A stretch of DNA of 64,000 bases from an uncultured Lachnospiraceae bacterium (GTDB lineage: Bacteria; Bacillota; Clostridia; Lachnospirales; Lachnospiraceae). How positions within the stretch are numbered: the first letter of the stretch is position 1; each line of letters starts with the position of its first letter. The DNA lies in the NCBI GenBank assembly GCA_947644545.1, contig CANRZW010000020.1:1-64000 (forward strand), read 5' to 3'. Made by a program: the position numbers and the translations under genes. This document shows positions 28,101 to 36,013 of this stretch, in pieces. The notes under the pieces are model-generated. The model was given only the letters and a program-made list of their open reading frames with translations. It was not told where the DNA came from and made no database searches.

Positions 28101-28181
28101 CCGCAGGAAGAAGCGGCATCGGTTCAGACGGCTGATCTGTATCAGATCGCGAAAGTGTTTATTACAGCAGTTACAGCGTAG
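25131..28181 (+). CDS. Large DUF6240-like protein with FliK-like C-terminus
   Basis: This 1016-residue, mostly helical and very acidic protein resembles DUF6240 proteins that occur beside flagellar genes in Lachnospiraceae. A conserved opening (MKITFDNNNTNQN) is followed by many helices with repeated phrases of the type ITEENVRNAKKAY, VTINNLAAADRLM and LTPEAVTELYRL. These suggest a tandem repeat of a roughly 70-residue helical unit. The last 150 residues become beta-rich (QIPVEIHGETTAINLRVLHD ... VKATFETESHGQVAAEFSI) and resemble the C-terminal Flg_hook domain of FliK, which measures hook length and switches export specificity. There is no signal peptide. Size and context fit a secreted hook-length or filament-related ruler, which is an inference. 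Confidence 0.65.
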   Translation: MKITFDNNNTNQNVDKVATTSHRDTRTEKTNQTSVYALDISGTVMDNTAYKGQGKTTEEVMQDAGQIDVATQRDYMTVMSNTMSAEDYNRMMEDGYDVGDMDVEEVVTIVDKIKAELIKGGTQVVGYTDQIDAATLREITGSEAFARELTKQFASHDVPLTEENVRNAKKAYDKAMELQELTEGAAKYMIENHMTPTIDNLYLAGYSSTADGDRQGRGYYADGAGYYARKAEEFNWQQLQPQIEKVIEEAGLEVNAETIEDAQWLIEKGIPLTPEAVTELYRLDTMEWPQSEEHILSAIAAAIADGKSAGQADLADGRSSLEKAAEYVERFEQITEEAVDQTVAEGRDLTLANLEMAARETNTDDGNADGKVPAQTVVEEAQTEKAEDHAAAEVPANIAARRQLEEIRLMMTVEVNRKLLASGYAIDTTELEKLVETLRQIEAQQRKILFGETDTDRVSEKAALYAQTRDKVAEIPYLPIDIAGRFKVTDEDFTLNQVHIAGTALRNHYEEARERYETWMTTTKSDLGDSIDKAFRNVDNILQDMGLETSEENRRAVRILGYNRMELSPENIETVKASDLQLQRVVDKMTPAAVLQAIRDGQNPLEMTLPQLDAYLDSIQSGKEQEMEKFSKFLYKLDKNKAITEEERTAYIGIYRMLRQFEKTDNAAVGALVNIGAEVSFKNMLSAVRSQKKAGMDFMIDDAFAGVEAIEKGISITKQIETGFPKYYRDIAGDIADRMAKQDAATQREYQAEQMQDCRKACEAEDAVIEELLHNRQPVTINNLAAADRLMNSRGAVYKKLQEYTTPENRSKVRYAAAHLQEALTDKDSAQEAYGDMQRVYEEILEEKQYSGDISYIDLKAIQSCHKQLTLAGNLAKEENYQIPVEIHGETTAINLRVLHDRENGGKVKATFETESHGQVAAEFSIRNGRVSGYVACSTQEGTAVITQKSESLQKGLQELFAGKQGSPEIGHIGVVHSSDLDLNAFAAEEPQEEAASVQTADLYQIAKVFITAVTA

Positions 28182-28255
28182 AAGAACGATATGAATATTT
28201 ATGATTAAGAAATCAGCCTGCAGGACGGCAGACAGGATAACAGGAGGAATTTACT

Positions 28256-29434
28256 ATGAAGATCAGTTACAATGCGGCGGCAATGCGTGCTAACAATGCC
28301 TTGAATAAATCGGACCAGAGACTGACCAAGTCCCTGAAAAGGCTCTCTTCCGGGTTAAAAGTTACGGCGGCCAAGGAGAATCCGTCCGGCTATGCGATCG
28401 GACGCAGAATGAATGCGCAGATCGCAGGAGTATCGGTGGCAACACAGAGCGCCAATAACGGAATCTCCATTATTGAGACGGCAGACGGAGCTTTGTCAGA
28501 AGTTCATGATATGCTGCAGAGAATGAATGAGCTGGCGGTTAAGGGAGCGACGGGCACGCTTACCTCAGTGGATAGAGAGACGCTGAATAAGGAATTAATA
28601 CAGTTGAAGGAAGAAGTGACCAGAATTTCTACCGATACGGAGTTCAACGGTCAGCCGCTTCTGGATGGCAGCTTTGATTTGAAGGGCTATACCAACAGTC
28701 AGAAAGTGAATGTCGACTACTATGTAGATGAAGCATTGATGAAAGAATATACGATTGATGCGCTGGAAGTCTTCTATAATGATGACGGAACAATCGATCT
28801 GGATAAGACCAAAGCTTCTTTCGTTCCGGGGCCGGAATTTCCGAAAGGATCAGAGATTACGGGAGTGGGTCAGGATAAGATTACGATCAAGGGCAGTCAG
28901 GGATTCGAGCTTACGCTTTCGGTGAAACCCGATCCGGTAGTGGATGCTAACGGTAATATCACAGGATATAATTCCGTAAACTGCATTTCTCAGGATGCGA
29001 CAGGTGCAGATGTTCCGTTGAAGATTGACCTTACGGGAATCGGCGCTATGGATACACAGATCGGCGCCAATGAAGGACAGCAGCTGGATATCCGTATTCC
29101 GACGATCTCTCTGAACCATCTTGGTATTTCGCAGACGGAAGTAACGACTCAGGAAAGCAGCAGTGACGCTATTACGGAAATAAAAGGTGCGATTCAGTAT
29201 GTGTCGGATGTGCGCAGCCGTCTGGGAGCTTATCAGAACCGTTTGGAGCATACGATCAGCAGCCTGGATATTACGAAAGAGAACATGACAGCATCTTATT
29301 CCCGCATTATGGATGTGGATATGGCGGAGGAGATGACCAATTATACGACGGAACAGGTGATCTCGCAGGCATCGACTTCCATGTTGGCACAGGCAAATGA
29401 GAGACCGTCTCAGGTGCTGCAGCTGTTACAGTAG
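28256..29434 (+). CDS. Flagellin
   Basis: This 392-residue flagellin is of near-normal size. The N-terminal D0/D1 part (about 1-140: KRLSSGLKVTAAKENPSGYA, ADGALSEVHDMLQRMNEL) and C-terminal D1/D0 part (about 290-392: YQNRLEHTISSLDITKENMT, ending VLQLLQ) flank a short variable region of about 140 residues. The N-terminus (MKISYNAAAMRANNALNKSD) differs from the other two flagellins here (..VKHNLTAVNADRNLN), so it belongs to a separate paralogous group. It follows the DUF6240-like gene by 74 nt and precedes a FliS-like gene. SD AGGAGG is 8 nt upstream. Confidence 0.92.
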   Translation: MKISYNAAAMRANNALNKSDQRLTKSLKRLSSGLKVTAAKENPSGYAIGRRMNAQIAGVSVATQSANNGISIIETADGALSEVHDMLQRMNELAVKGATGTLTSVDRETLNKELIQLKEEVTRISTDTEFNGQPLLDGSFDLKGYTNSQKVNVDYYVDEALMKEYTIDALEVFYNDDGTIDLDKTKASFVPGPEFPKGSEITGVGQDKITIKGSQGFELTLSVKPDPVVDANGNITGYNSVNCISQDATGADVPLKIDLTGIGAMDTQIGANEGQQLDIRIPTISLNHLGISQTEVTTQESSSDAITEIKGAIQYVSDVRSRLGAYQNRLEHTISSLDITKENMTASYSRIMDVDMAEEMTNYTTEQVISQASTSMLAQANERPSQVLQLLQ

Positions 29435-29502
29435 GTGAAACTGCCAGTTACAATCACTCTTAAAGGTGCGAAAAATATGAGATTGGCAGGAAAGGAAGAT
29501 TA

Positions 29503-29985
29503 ATGGCTATGACCAGGGAATTGAAGCAGGAATTTACGCTGAGGATTACGCAGGCGAATAAGACACAGTTGATCACGATCTTGTATGAGATGGTGCTGCT
29601 CTATGTGGAAGAAGCCGAGGAGGCGCTGACCGCTGACGAAAAGGCTGCATTTAAAAGCGCGGTCCGGAAGATCCGTGGATGCATGAATGAGCTGATGTCA
29701 TCCTTACATCTTGAATATGAGCTGGCGCAGAATCTGTTGCAGCTGTATCTCTACGTGAACAGGGAACTTGTAAAGGCTTCTTCCCATTTCGAGAAGGAGA
29801 ACCTGGAACATGTTCGATTGGTAATCGGTAAGCTACACAAATCTTATGAGCAGATTGAGAATCAGGATGCATCGGGGCCTGTTATGGGCAACACGCAGGC
29901 GGTATATGCCGGACTTACTTACGGCAGGAATACGCTGACAGAGAACATTACAGACCCCGGCAGGAATCGCGGTTTTTGCGTATAA
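29503..29985 (+). CDS. FliS-like flagellar chaperone
   Basis: This 160-residue helical protein begins MAMTRELKQEFTLRITQANK, followed by LITILYEMVLLYVEEAEEAL. That resembles the four-helix FliS fold, in which a tyrosine-containing helix and the motif LI.xLYE.. bind the C-terminal D0 helix of flagellin and prevent early polymerisation. The position immediately after a flagellin gene supports this. Its C-terminal 30 residues (PVMGNTQAVYAGLTYGRNTL) extend beyond the usual FliS length of about 125. A second-copy or specialised chaperone for the unusual flagellins is possible. The family call is probable rather than certain. Confidence 0.7.
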   Translation: MAMTRELKQEFTLRITQANKTQLITILYEMVLLYVEEAEEALTADEKAAFKSAVRKIRGCMNELMSSLHLEYELAQNLLQLYLYVNRELVKASSHFEKENLEHVRLVIGKLHKSYEQIENQDASGPVMGNTQAVYAGLTYGRNTLTENITDPGRNRGFCV

Positions 29986-29998
29986 TGTATTAGTATTT

Positions 29999-30289
29999 TC
30001 AAGAGAATAGCGACAGAGCGCGATAAGCCTCGCCCTGTTTGGTTTCAGGCAGCAGATTCATTTCTGCTGCCTGTTCTAATAAGTATTTATAACGTTTCAT
30101 GACAGCGTTTACTTCATAGATGTAGCAATCGATCAGGTCAGGATCGGTCACATTGTCGAAGTTAGAATAGGCGATCTCCAAAGCAAACCGGGATTGTGCC
30201 AGTTCCTCCTGAATGGTCAGCTTATGGCCGTCAATGATAGAATTGCTTTCTGCGGGAACACAGGGTCGTCGATGAAAGAGTACTCTCAT
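29999..30289 (-). CDS. YaaL-like DUF2508 protein
   Basis: This 96-residue minus-strand protein has the helical DUF2508 pattern (ALEIAYSNFDNVTDPDLIDCY followed by YEVNAVMKRYKYLLEQA). Bacillus subtilis YaaL lies next to bofA, and here the BofA-like gene is divergent 160 nt away, so the association is conserved in altered orientation. Function is unknown in the family. It converges on the FliS-like gene with only 13 nt between stop codons. Confidence 0.75.
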   Translation of the reverse strand: MRVLFHRRPCVPAESNSIIDGHKLTIQEELAQSRFALEIAYSNFDNVTDPDLIDCYIYEVNAVMKRYKYLLEQAAEMNLLPETKQGEAYRALSLFS

Positions 30290-30449
30290 AGGGATACCAT
30301 GCCTTTCTGATATTGGATTACATCCTATTAGAGTATAGGTAATAACTGGAAAAAATATTCATGTAATTTCCAGAACATACCATGCATATACATTGCATGT
30401 AAGAAATTTGCAGTACAATTCACAGGTTAAGGAAGAACGGAGGATTCAA

Positions 30450-30722
30450 ATGGTAAATGCAAACGGTATGCTGGCGATATTGGGAGTATGTCTGATCGTG
30501 CTGCTTATCGGCGCCCTGGGAAGAAAAGTGGAGTGGCTGGTTAATTTTATCCTGCGGGCGGTAATGGGTACAGTGGGCATATATTTCATGAATTATTTTC
30601 TGGCATCACAGCAGTTATCCTTTGCGGTAGGGATTAATCCGCTGACGGTTTTGACATCCGGATTCCTTGGATTTCCGGGGGTTGTCGTACTTTACGGAAT
30701 TCATTTTTTCAAAATGTTGTAA
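30450..30722 (+). CDS. BofA-like sigma-K processing regulator
   Basis: This 90-residue integral membrane protein has two or three hydrophobic segments (about 8-25, 30-50 and 65-85) and the family ending (VGINPLTVLTSGFLGFPGVV). In Bacillus BofA inhibits the SpoIVFB protease that matures pro-sigma-K. Many clostridia keep the protein without a clear SpoIVFB, so its role there is open. The frame is open from 30393, but the ATG at 30450 has GGAGG upstream and gives a normal N-terminus. Confidence 0.85.
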   Translation: MVNANGMLAILGVCLIVLLIGALGRKVEWLVNFILRAVMGTVGIYFMNYFLASQQLSFAVGINPLTVLTSGFLGFPGVVVLYGIHFFKML

Positions 30723-30758
30723 GATTTTCACAAACTTGCTTTTTATGCAAAATATAAC

Positions 30759-30787
30759 TGGACAAGTAGTTTATATGTGAGTATAAT
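30759..30787 (+). promoter_or_regulatory. Promoter of the Tad pilus operon
   Basis: TGGACA (30759-30764), 17-nt spacer and perfect TATAAT (30782-30787). The leader is about 120 nt before the first Tad gene. Confidence 0.75.
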
Positions 30788-30797
30788 TCAGATTACA

Positions 30798-30880
30798 ACT
30801 CAAGAAATTCTATGTGAAGCAATGCTTCGCTCTATCGCCGTAATGGCATCGGGAACTTCATCCCATATATTTCATTGAGT
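30798..30880 (+). promoter_or_regulatory. Structured leader of the Tad operon
   Basis: An 11-bp closing stem (30798-30808 with 30869-30880, one bulged A) encloses a 60-nt region holding small internal hairpins (GAAGC AAT GCTTC and GCC GTAAT GGC). It ends 17 nt before the SD AGGGAGGTG. The layout looks like a regulatory RNA, but I do not recognise any riboswitch consensus. Confidence 0.4.
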
Positions 30881-30910
30881 CAGGTTAAGTTATGATAGGG
30901 AGGTGTTTTT

Positions 30911-31438
30911 ATTGGACTGAGTTACGATCAATCTCTGTTGCTTCTATTGCTGTTTCTTGCAGCGATGGCAGATCTTAAGACGGACCGGATCCCCAACGGA
31001 TTTATTGTGATTGGCATTCTGACAGGATTAATCAGCAGCCACTGGCACGGACCGGGACTTTCTTCTTCGATGGTGTCTATGCTTCTTGCATTTCTGCTCA
31101 TGTATCCCTTATTTAAGATCGGAACATTGGGAGCCGGTGATATCAAGACGCTTATCATGGCCGCATGTTTTCTGAGAGTCCGGGAGTTTTTGACAGTGTT
31201 GGCGGCCGCATTTGTGATCGGAGCAGCCATTTGCGCAGGTAAGCTGCTGGCGGAACATAACGGGAAGGAAAGGCTGCTCTATCTGCTGTCCTATGTATCT
31301 GAGGTTATAAGGAGCGGGCATTGGAAACTGTACGGGGAGGACTTAAAACAGGATCAGATGTTGTACCGTAGGAATAAGATACATTTCACGATTCCGGTAT
31401 TGCTTGGTGCGGCGCTAAGAATAGGAGGGATGATTTGA
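30911..31438 (+). CDS. Prepilin peptidase (A24, TadV/CpaA type), first copy
   Basis: This membrane aspartic peptidase cleaves prepilin leaders of Tad pili. The first catalytic aspartate is in AAMADLKTDRIPNG and the second in GAGDIKTLI (the GxGD motif). Five or six hydrophobic segments are predicted. The start is unusual. AGGGAGGTG (30897-30905) is ideally placed, 5 nt before an ATT codon (30911), and no ATG/GTG/TTG lies in frame until TTG 30938. The latter would leave the first transmembrane helix very short and has no SD. The ATT start is preferred but unproved. The stop overlaps the start of the next gene. Confidence 0.82.
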   Translation: MGLSYDQSLLLLLLFLAAMADLKTDRIPNGFIVIGILTGLISSHWHGPGLSSSMVSMLLAFLLMYPLFKIGTLGAGDIKTLIMAACFLRVREFLTVLAAAFVIGAAICAGKLLAEHNGKERLLYLLSYVSEVIRSGHWKLYGEDLKQDQMLYRRNKIHFTIPVLLGAALRIGGMI

Positions 31439-32496
31439 GGCAGAAGATATTTGCGATCTGTGATATGGAAGAGGCGTATGCGCTCAGAATGGCGGAATAT
31501 ATGCTGGAGAAGATCAGGATTCCATATGCATTGCATCTATTTACGAAGGTGGAGGAACTGGAGAGATTTCTGGAACAGGAGAAGATTGAGATACTGCTGA
31601 TTGCGGAGAGTGCATTGGAGCTGTTACGTATGGAATATGTCAGCCGGCAGGTGGCACAGGTGTTTGTCCTGCAGGAAAACGATATGCGGGAGGGCGGCGG
31701 ACAGGACAATGACAAACAGAAGCAGGATGGCCGGGAAAGGGAGGATACAACGCTGTATATCAGCAAATTCCAAAGTCCGGAGAGGATCGTGTCGATCCTG
31801 ATCGAATCGGCGAAGGGACTGGCAGACTGGCCGGCAGCCGGAACACAGATACAGGAGGATGTGAAGCTGATCGGTGTTTATTCTCCGATCAAACGATGCC
31901 TGCAGACTTCTTTCGCATTGACAATGGGCCAGATTCTGGCGAAGGAACACAAGGTATTATATTTCAATTTCGAGAATTATTCGGGGTTTGGGAAGATGCT
32001 GGGACGGGAATTTGGCACGGATGTATCCGATGTGCTGTATTATTTCCGCTGTGACCAGGAGAAGCTTGCGCTGCATCTGCCGGCGATCATACAGAATATT
32101 AACGGTTTGGACTATATACCACCAATGCAGTCACAGATGCAGCTGTGGGAGACGGAAGGCGGGCAGTGGCTGGAGCTATGCAGGAAGATTGCGCAGATCG
32201 GAGAGTATGATTATATCATTCTGGATCTGGATGACGGGATGAGCGGTCTGTTCGATCTGCTGCGGGAATGCTACAAAATCTATACGATTACGCGGGAGGA
32301 CAGCTTTGCAGTGGCCAAGCTGAACCAGTATGAGCAGATCCTGAAATTCCATGAGCTGGAAGATATTGTGGATAAGACGGTGAAATGCCGGTTTCCGATC
32401 TTCAAGGAAGTACCGGTGAACCTGGAACTTATGACGCACGGACAACTGGCAGGATATGTGAAGGCGATCATCAGAGAGGATCTGTATGGAAAGTAG
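31435..32496 (+). CDS. TadZ/CpaE-like pilus assembly protein
   Basis: This 353-residue protein has a receiver-like N-terminal domain (about 1-125) and a ParA/MinD-like domain (about 140-350). This is the layout of TadZ/CpaE, which positions the Tad machinery at a cell pole. The MinD-type P-loop is degenerate: the segment GVYSPIKRCLQTSFALTMG stands where GGxGKT is expected, though the Walker B-like strand IILDLDDG is kept. ATPase activity is therefore doubtful. Start is TTG 31435, 4 nt after AGGAGGG and overlapping the previous stop. The next gene begins inside its last 11 bases, so translational coupling is likely. Confidence 0.8.
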   Translation: MRQKIFAICDMEEAYALRMAEYMLEKIRIPYALHLFTKVEELERFLEQEKIEILLIAESALELLRMEYVSRQVAQVFVLQENDMREGGGQDNDKQKQDGREREDTTLYISKFQSPERIVSILIESAKGLADWPAAGTQIQEDVKLIGVYSPIKRCLQTSFALTMGQILAKEHKVLYFNFENYSGFGKMLGREFGTDVSDVLYYFRCDQEKLALHLPAIIQNINGLDYIPPMQSQMQLWETEGGQWLELCRKIAQIGEYDYIILDLDDGMSGLFDLLRECYKIYTITREDSFAVAKLNQYEQILKFHELEDIVDKTVKCRFPIFKEVPVNLELMTHGQLAGYVKAIIREDLYGK

Positions 32497-33706
32497 GGAA
32501 GAACGTAAGAGAAGACTGCGGGAGAGGCTGGCAGAGAATATTGATTATTCCACGGAGAAATCGGATGAGGAGATACAGGAACTGATCGATGAGATGCTGA
32601 CGAAGGAGAGTAAGAAAGCGCCTCTCGGATTGGCGGAACGGGAACAGCTCAGACGGGAATTGTTCTATGCGATCCGTAAGCTGGATGTACTGCAGGATCT
32701 GGTGGATGATCCGCATATTACGGAGATCATGATCAACGGGCCGGAGTATATTTTTATCGAAAAAGAGGGGCGGCTGCGTAGGAGCGAGCTTCGTTTCGAG
32801 AGCCGGGAGCAGCTGCAGAATGTGATACAGCATATCGTGGCCGACTGCAACAGAGTGGTCAATGAGGCTTCTCCGATCGTGGATGCAAGACTGCAGAACG
32901 GAGCACGTGTCAATGTGGTTCTGAATCCGGTGGCATTAAACGGCCCGATCGTGACCATACGCCGGTTCCCGGACAAGCCGATCCTGATGGAAGATCTGAT
33001 CGCCTATGGCTCCATCACGGAAGAAGTGAGCGAATGGTTACGGAAGCTTGTGCAGGCGAAATACAACATTATGATCAGCGGCGGAACGGGATCCGGTAAG
33101 ACAACGTTTCTGAATGCGCTGTCTTATTATATCCCGGCAGAGGAGCGCATCATTACGATAGAAGATAATGCGGAACTGCAGATTCTGGGGCTGCCCAATC
33201 TGGTTCGCATGGAGAAGAGAAATGCCAATGTGGAAGGATGCAGTGAGATCAGTATCCGGGATTTGATCAGGACATCCTTGCGGATGCGGCCGGATCGGAT
33301 TATCGTCGGCGAAGTCAGAGGTGGAGAGGCATTCGACATGATGCAGTGTCTCAATACCGGGCATGACGGATCCATGTCCACCGGACATGCCAACAGTTGT
33401 GAAGATATGTTGAGCAGGCTGGAGAATATGATACTGATGGGAATGGATATCCCGCTTACGGCCATTAAGCAACAGATTGCTTCCGGCGTGGACATTATCA
33501 TTCATCTGGGCCGTCTGCGGGATAAATCCCGGAAAGTGCTGGAGATTACGGAAGTATTGAGATTTGAGAATGGCAGAATCACAACAAGGCCTCTGTACCA
33601 ATTCACGGAGAACGGAGAAGATGCACAGGGCAGAGTTTTGGGCGTACTGCAGAAGAGAGGAGAGTTGTCTTATGTCGAGAAATTACGGGCTGCCGGATTA
33701 CAGTGA
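32486..33706 (+). CDS. tadA: TadA/CpaF secretion ATPase
   Basis: This 406-residue hexameric ATPase of the type II/IV secretion superfamily powers Tad pilus extrusion. It has an N-terminal domain (about 1-170) with EIMINGPEYIFIEKEG, then Walker A (SGGTGSGKTT, G199-K205 area), Asp box (TIEDNAELQI), Walker B region (RPDRIIVGEVRGGEAFDMMQ) and His box (STGHANSCEDML). All are intact. The start overlaps the TadZ gene and the end overlaps the TadB start. Confidence in the family is high. Confidence 0.95.
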   Translation: MESREERKRRLRERLAENIDYSTEKSDEEIQELIDEMLTKESKKAPLGLAEREQLRRELFYAIRKLDVLQDLVDDPHITEIMINGPEYIFIEKEGRLRRSELRFESREQLQNVIQHIVADCNRVVNEASPIVDARLQNGARVNVVLNPVALNGPIVTIRRFPDKPILMEDLIAYGSITEEVSEWLRKLVQAKYNIMISGGTGSGKTTFLNALSYYIPAEERIITIEDNAELQILGLPNLVRMEKRNANVEGCSEISIRDLIRTSLRMRPDRIIVGEVRGGEAFDMMQCLNTGHDGSMSTGHANSCEDMLSRLENMILMGMDIPLTAIKQQIASGVDIIIHLGRLRDKSRKVLEITEVLRFENGRITTRPLYQFTENGEDAQGRVLGVLQKRGELSYVEKLRAAGLQ

Positions 33707-34430
33707 ATATCATTTGCAGGGAAAAGAAGGGACTTTCTATGTTCTGGAAGGTGCGGCGGTAATCGCGATGATCGGGTATTTCTTCTATCATTCCTGGATT
33801 GCCTGTCTGGCACTTATTCCTGGACTGCTTCTTTTTTTAAAAGATAAGAAGAAGGAGCTGTCGAAGAAGAGACGTCAGGAACTGGGTATCCAGTTTAAGG
33901 ATATGATCCTTTCGGTGGCAGCTAACCAGAAGGCGGGATATTCCATTGAAAATGCGTTTCGAGAGTCTTACCGGGATATGGAAATGCTCTACGGGGCAAA
34001 GGCGCTGATCTGTAAGGAGATCAGGCATATTATGGCAGGACTTGACAACAACATGGTATTGGAGAAACTGCTGTATGATCTCGGGACACGAAGTCATGAG
34101 CCGGATATCATGCAGTTTGCGGATGTGTTCTATATAGCAAAAAGGAGCGGCGGAAATATGACGGATATCCTGGCCAAGACGGCGTCAGTAATAGAACAGA
34201 AGATGGAGACGGATAAGGAGATCCAGTTAATGATCAGTGCAAAGAAGATGGAACAGAAGATCATGAATGCGGTGCCTTTCCTGATCATCTTCTATGTAAG
34301 CGCGACATCCAGAGGATTCTTTGATGTGCTGTACCATAATCTGGTCGGAATTGCAGTAATGACAGCCTGTCTGGGATTCTACGCTGCGGCGTATCGATTG
34401 TCGAAGAGGATCGTGGAAATTGAGGTATAG
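33672..34430 (+). CDS. tadB: TadB-like inner membrane platform protein
   Basis: This 252-residue type II secretion F-domain protein has two N-terminal hydrophobic segments (about 22-56), a cytoplasmic helical F domain (about 65-200, with SIENAFRESYRDME and DIMQFADVFYIAKRSGGN), and two C-terminal helices (about 205-245). It pairs with TadC to form the membrane platform. The frame is open from 33564, but the ATG at 33672 has GGAGAG upstream and lies within the end of tadA. Confidence 0.88.
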   Translation: MSRNYGLPDYSEYHLQGKEGTFYVLEGAAVIAMIGYFFYHSWIACLALIPGLLLFLKDKKKELSKKRRQELGIQFKDMILSVAANQKAGYSIENAFRESYRDMEMLYGAKALICKEIRHIMAGLDNNMVLEKLLYDLGTRSHEPDIMQFADVFYIAKRSGGNMTDILAKTASVIEQKMETDKEIQLMISAKKMEQKIMNAVPFLIIFYVSATSRGFFDVLYHNLVGIAVMTACLGFYAAAYRLSKRIVEIEV

Positions 34431-34484
34431 AAGATAAATGGAAGAAAGGTTGAATGTCATGAAAGAAAGGAGGAAGGCGAAGGC

Positions 34485-35942
34485 ATGATCTATCTATATG
34501 GGGCAGTGCTATGTGGTTATCTGTTGCTGTGGATAGTGTCCCTACGGGAAGACGGGAAGGGCGCTTTTCGGAGAATGGCAATGTATTTCTGGCGGAGAGG
34601 GCAGAGTGCGCAACAGAAGAAGGCGGGACAGAAACGTAACTGGCAGAAGGACCTGTACCGGAAACAACTGGGAAATAAGTTGAAGACACTGCGGCCGGAA
34701 GTAGCGGCACAGGTACAGATACAGGAATATTATGTGTCGCTGTACAGCCTGTTGTTCATGGTCGTCTTTATGGGTACGACAGTGTGTCTGTGCATATGGA
34801 TTGCAGCTCATAGCAGCCCTGTGCTGTTGGAGGGAGGTTATCTTAAGAGAAAGTCTTATGGAGAGGGCAAGACGCCGGTATCGTTGGCGGCGAAAGTGGA
34901 AGGAAAGGAGGAGGAAATCTTCGATTATCTCGTGGAGGAGCGAAAATACACGACACAGGAGGCGGAGAAATTGTATGCGCAGGCCGTTAAAATCCTGCCA
35001 AAGGTGATCTGCGGACAGAATGAAAGTCTGGAAGATGTGCGCACACATTTAGACCTGGTAACACAGCTGGAAGGATACCCGTTCTCGATATCATGGGAGA
35101 GTGACAGCTATTCTATCGTGAATACGGACGGTACGGTGAACAATGAGGAGTTGAAGGAGGGTACGGTGATCGCCTTAACGGCACAGTTTCGATATGAAAA
35201 GCTGACCTGGGATTATCAGATGTATGTGCAGGTTAATCCGAAGAGGTATACCGGACAGGAACTGTTACGGAGACGAATAGAGGAGCTGCTGCGGCGGCAG
35301 GAGGAAAAGACGGGCGCTATGGATACGATGACCTTGCCGGATCGGGTGGACTCTGTGCCGATCATCTGGAAGGAGATCGTAGAGGACAGCAGCGGTTATC
35401 TTCTGTTACTGGTCTTATCTTCCGCGGTATTTCTATACTGGGCGAGAAGCAGGGAGCCGGACAGGCGGTTGGAGAATCGCAGAAAAGAGTTGTTGTTGGA
35501 TTACCCGGAGATCGTAAACAAACTGGCGCTGTATATGGGGGCCGGCATGACGATCAGGAACGCCTTCTTCAAGCTGGGAGAGGACTACAGAAAACATCAG
35601 AGGGAGAGAAAACGATATGCTTATGAAGAAATATTGATGACCTGTTATGAATTGCAAAGCGGCAGGCCGGAGAAGGAGGCGTATGACCATTTCGGCAAGC
35701 GCTGCCAGGTACAGGTCTATATGAAATTGAGCACGCTTTTGGCGCAGAATCTGCGTAAGGGCAGCAACGATTTACTGAAAGTTCTGCGCCAGGAAGCTGA
35801 TAATGCTTTTGCTGAGAGGAAGAACCTGGCAAAGAAGCTGGGTGAGGAAGCCGGCACAAAACTGCTTCTGCCAATGATGATGATGTTATGTATCGTGATG
35901 GTAATCATTATGGTACCGGCATATTTTTCATTCATGGTGTGA
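34485..35942 (+). CDS. tadC: TadC-like platform protein with large insert
   Basis: This 485-residue protein ends in a clear F domain (about 310-485: LLLDYPEIVNKLALYMGAGM, FAERKNLAKKLGEEAGTKLL, final hydrophobic helix). Unlike usual TadC (about 300 residues), it has a hydrophobic start (1-18), a basic cytoplasmic stretch, a second hydrophobic segment (about 83-108) and then a soluble insert of about 190 residues (about 110-300) before a third helix. The insert (KVEGKEEEIFDYLVEERKYT...) shows no family I recognise and should lie outside the membrane. An added sorting or binding role is possible. Confidence 0.82.
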   Translation: MIYLYGAVLCGYLLLWIVSLREDGKGAFRRMAMYFWRRGQSAQQKKAGQKRNWQKDLYRKQLGNKLKTLRPEVAAQVQIQEYYVSLYSLLFMVVFMGTTVCLCIWIAAHSSPVLLEGGYLKRKSYGEGKTPVSLAAKVEGKEEEIFDYLVEERKYTTQEAEKLYAQAVKILPKVICGQNESLEDVRTHLDLVTQLEGYPFSISWESDSYSIVNTDGTVNNEELKEGTVIALTAQFRYEKLTWDYQMYVQVNPKRYTGQELLRRRIEELLRRQEEKTGAMDTMTLPDRVDSVPIIWKEIVEDSSGYLLLLVLSSAVFLYWARSREPDRRLENRRKELLLDYPEIVNKLALYMGAGMTIRNAFFKLGEDYRKHQRERKRYAYEEILMTCYELQSGRPEKEAYDHFGKRCQVQVYMKLSTLLAQNLRKGSNDLLKVLRQEADNAFAERKNLAKKLGEEAGTKLLLPMMMMLCIVMVIIMVPAYFSFMV

Positions 35943-36013
35943 GTCGATTGAGACGGCGGCAGCGGTTTGATGCAGATAGATAGCAGAATAAAGGAAAACA
36001 GGAGGAAAACAAA

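Noticed and set aside
30798-30880. c-di-GMP riboswitch in front of the Tad operon
   Set aside because: The conserved cores of GEMM-I and GEMM-II are absent, so only an unrecognised structured leader is reported.
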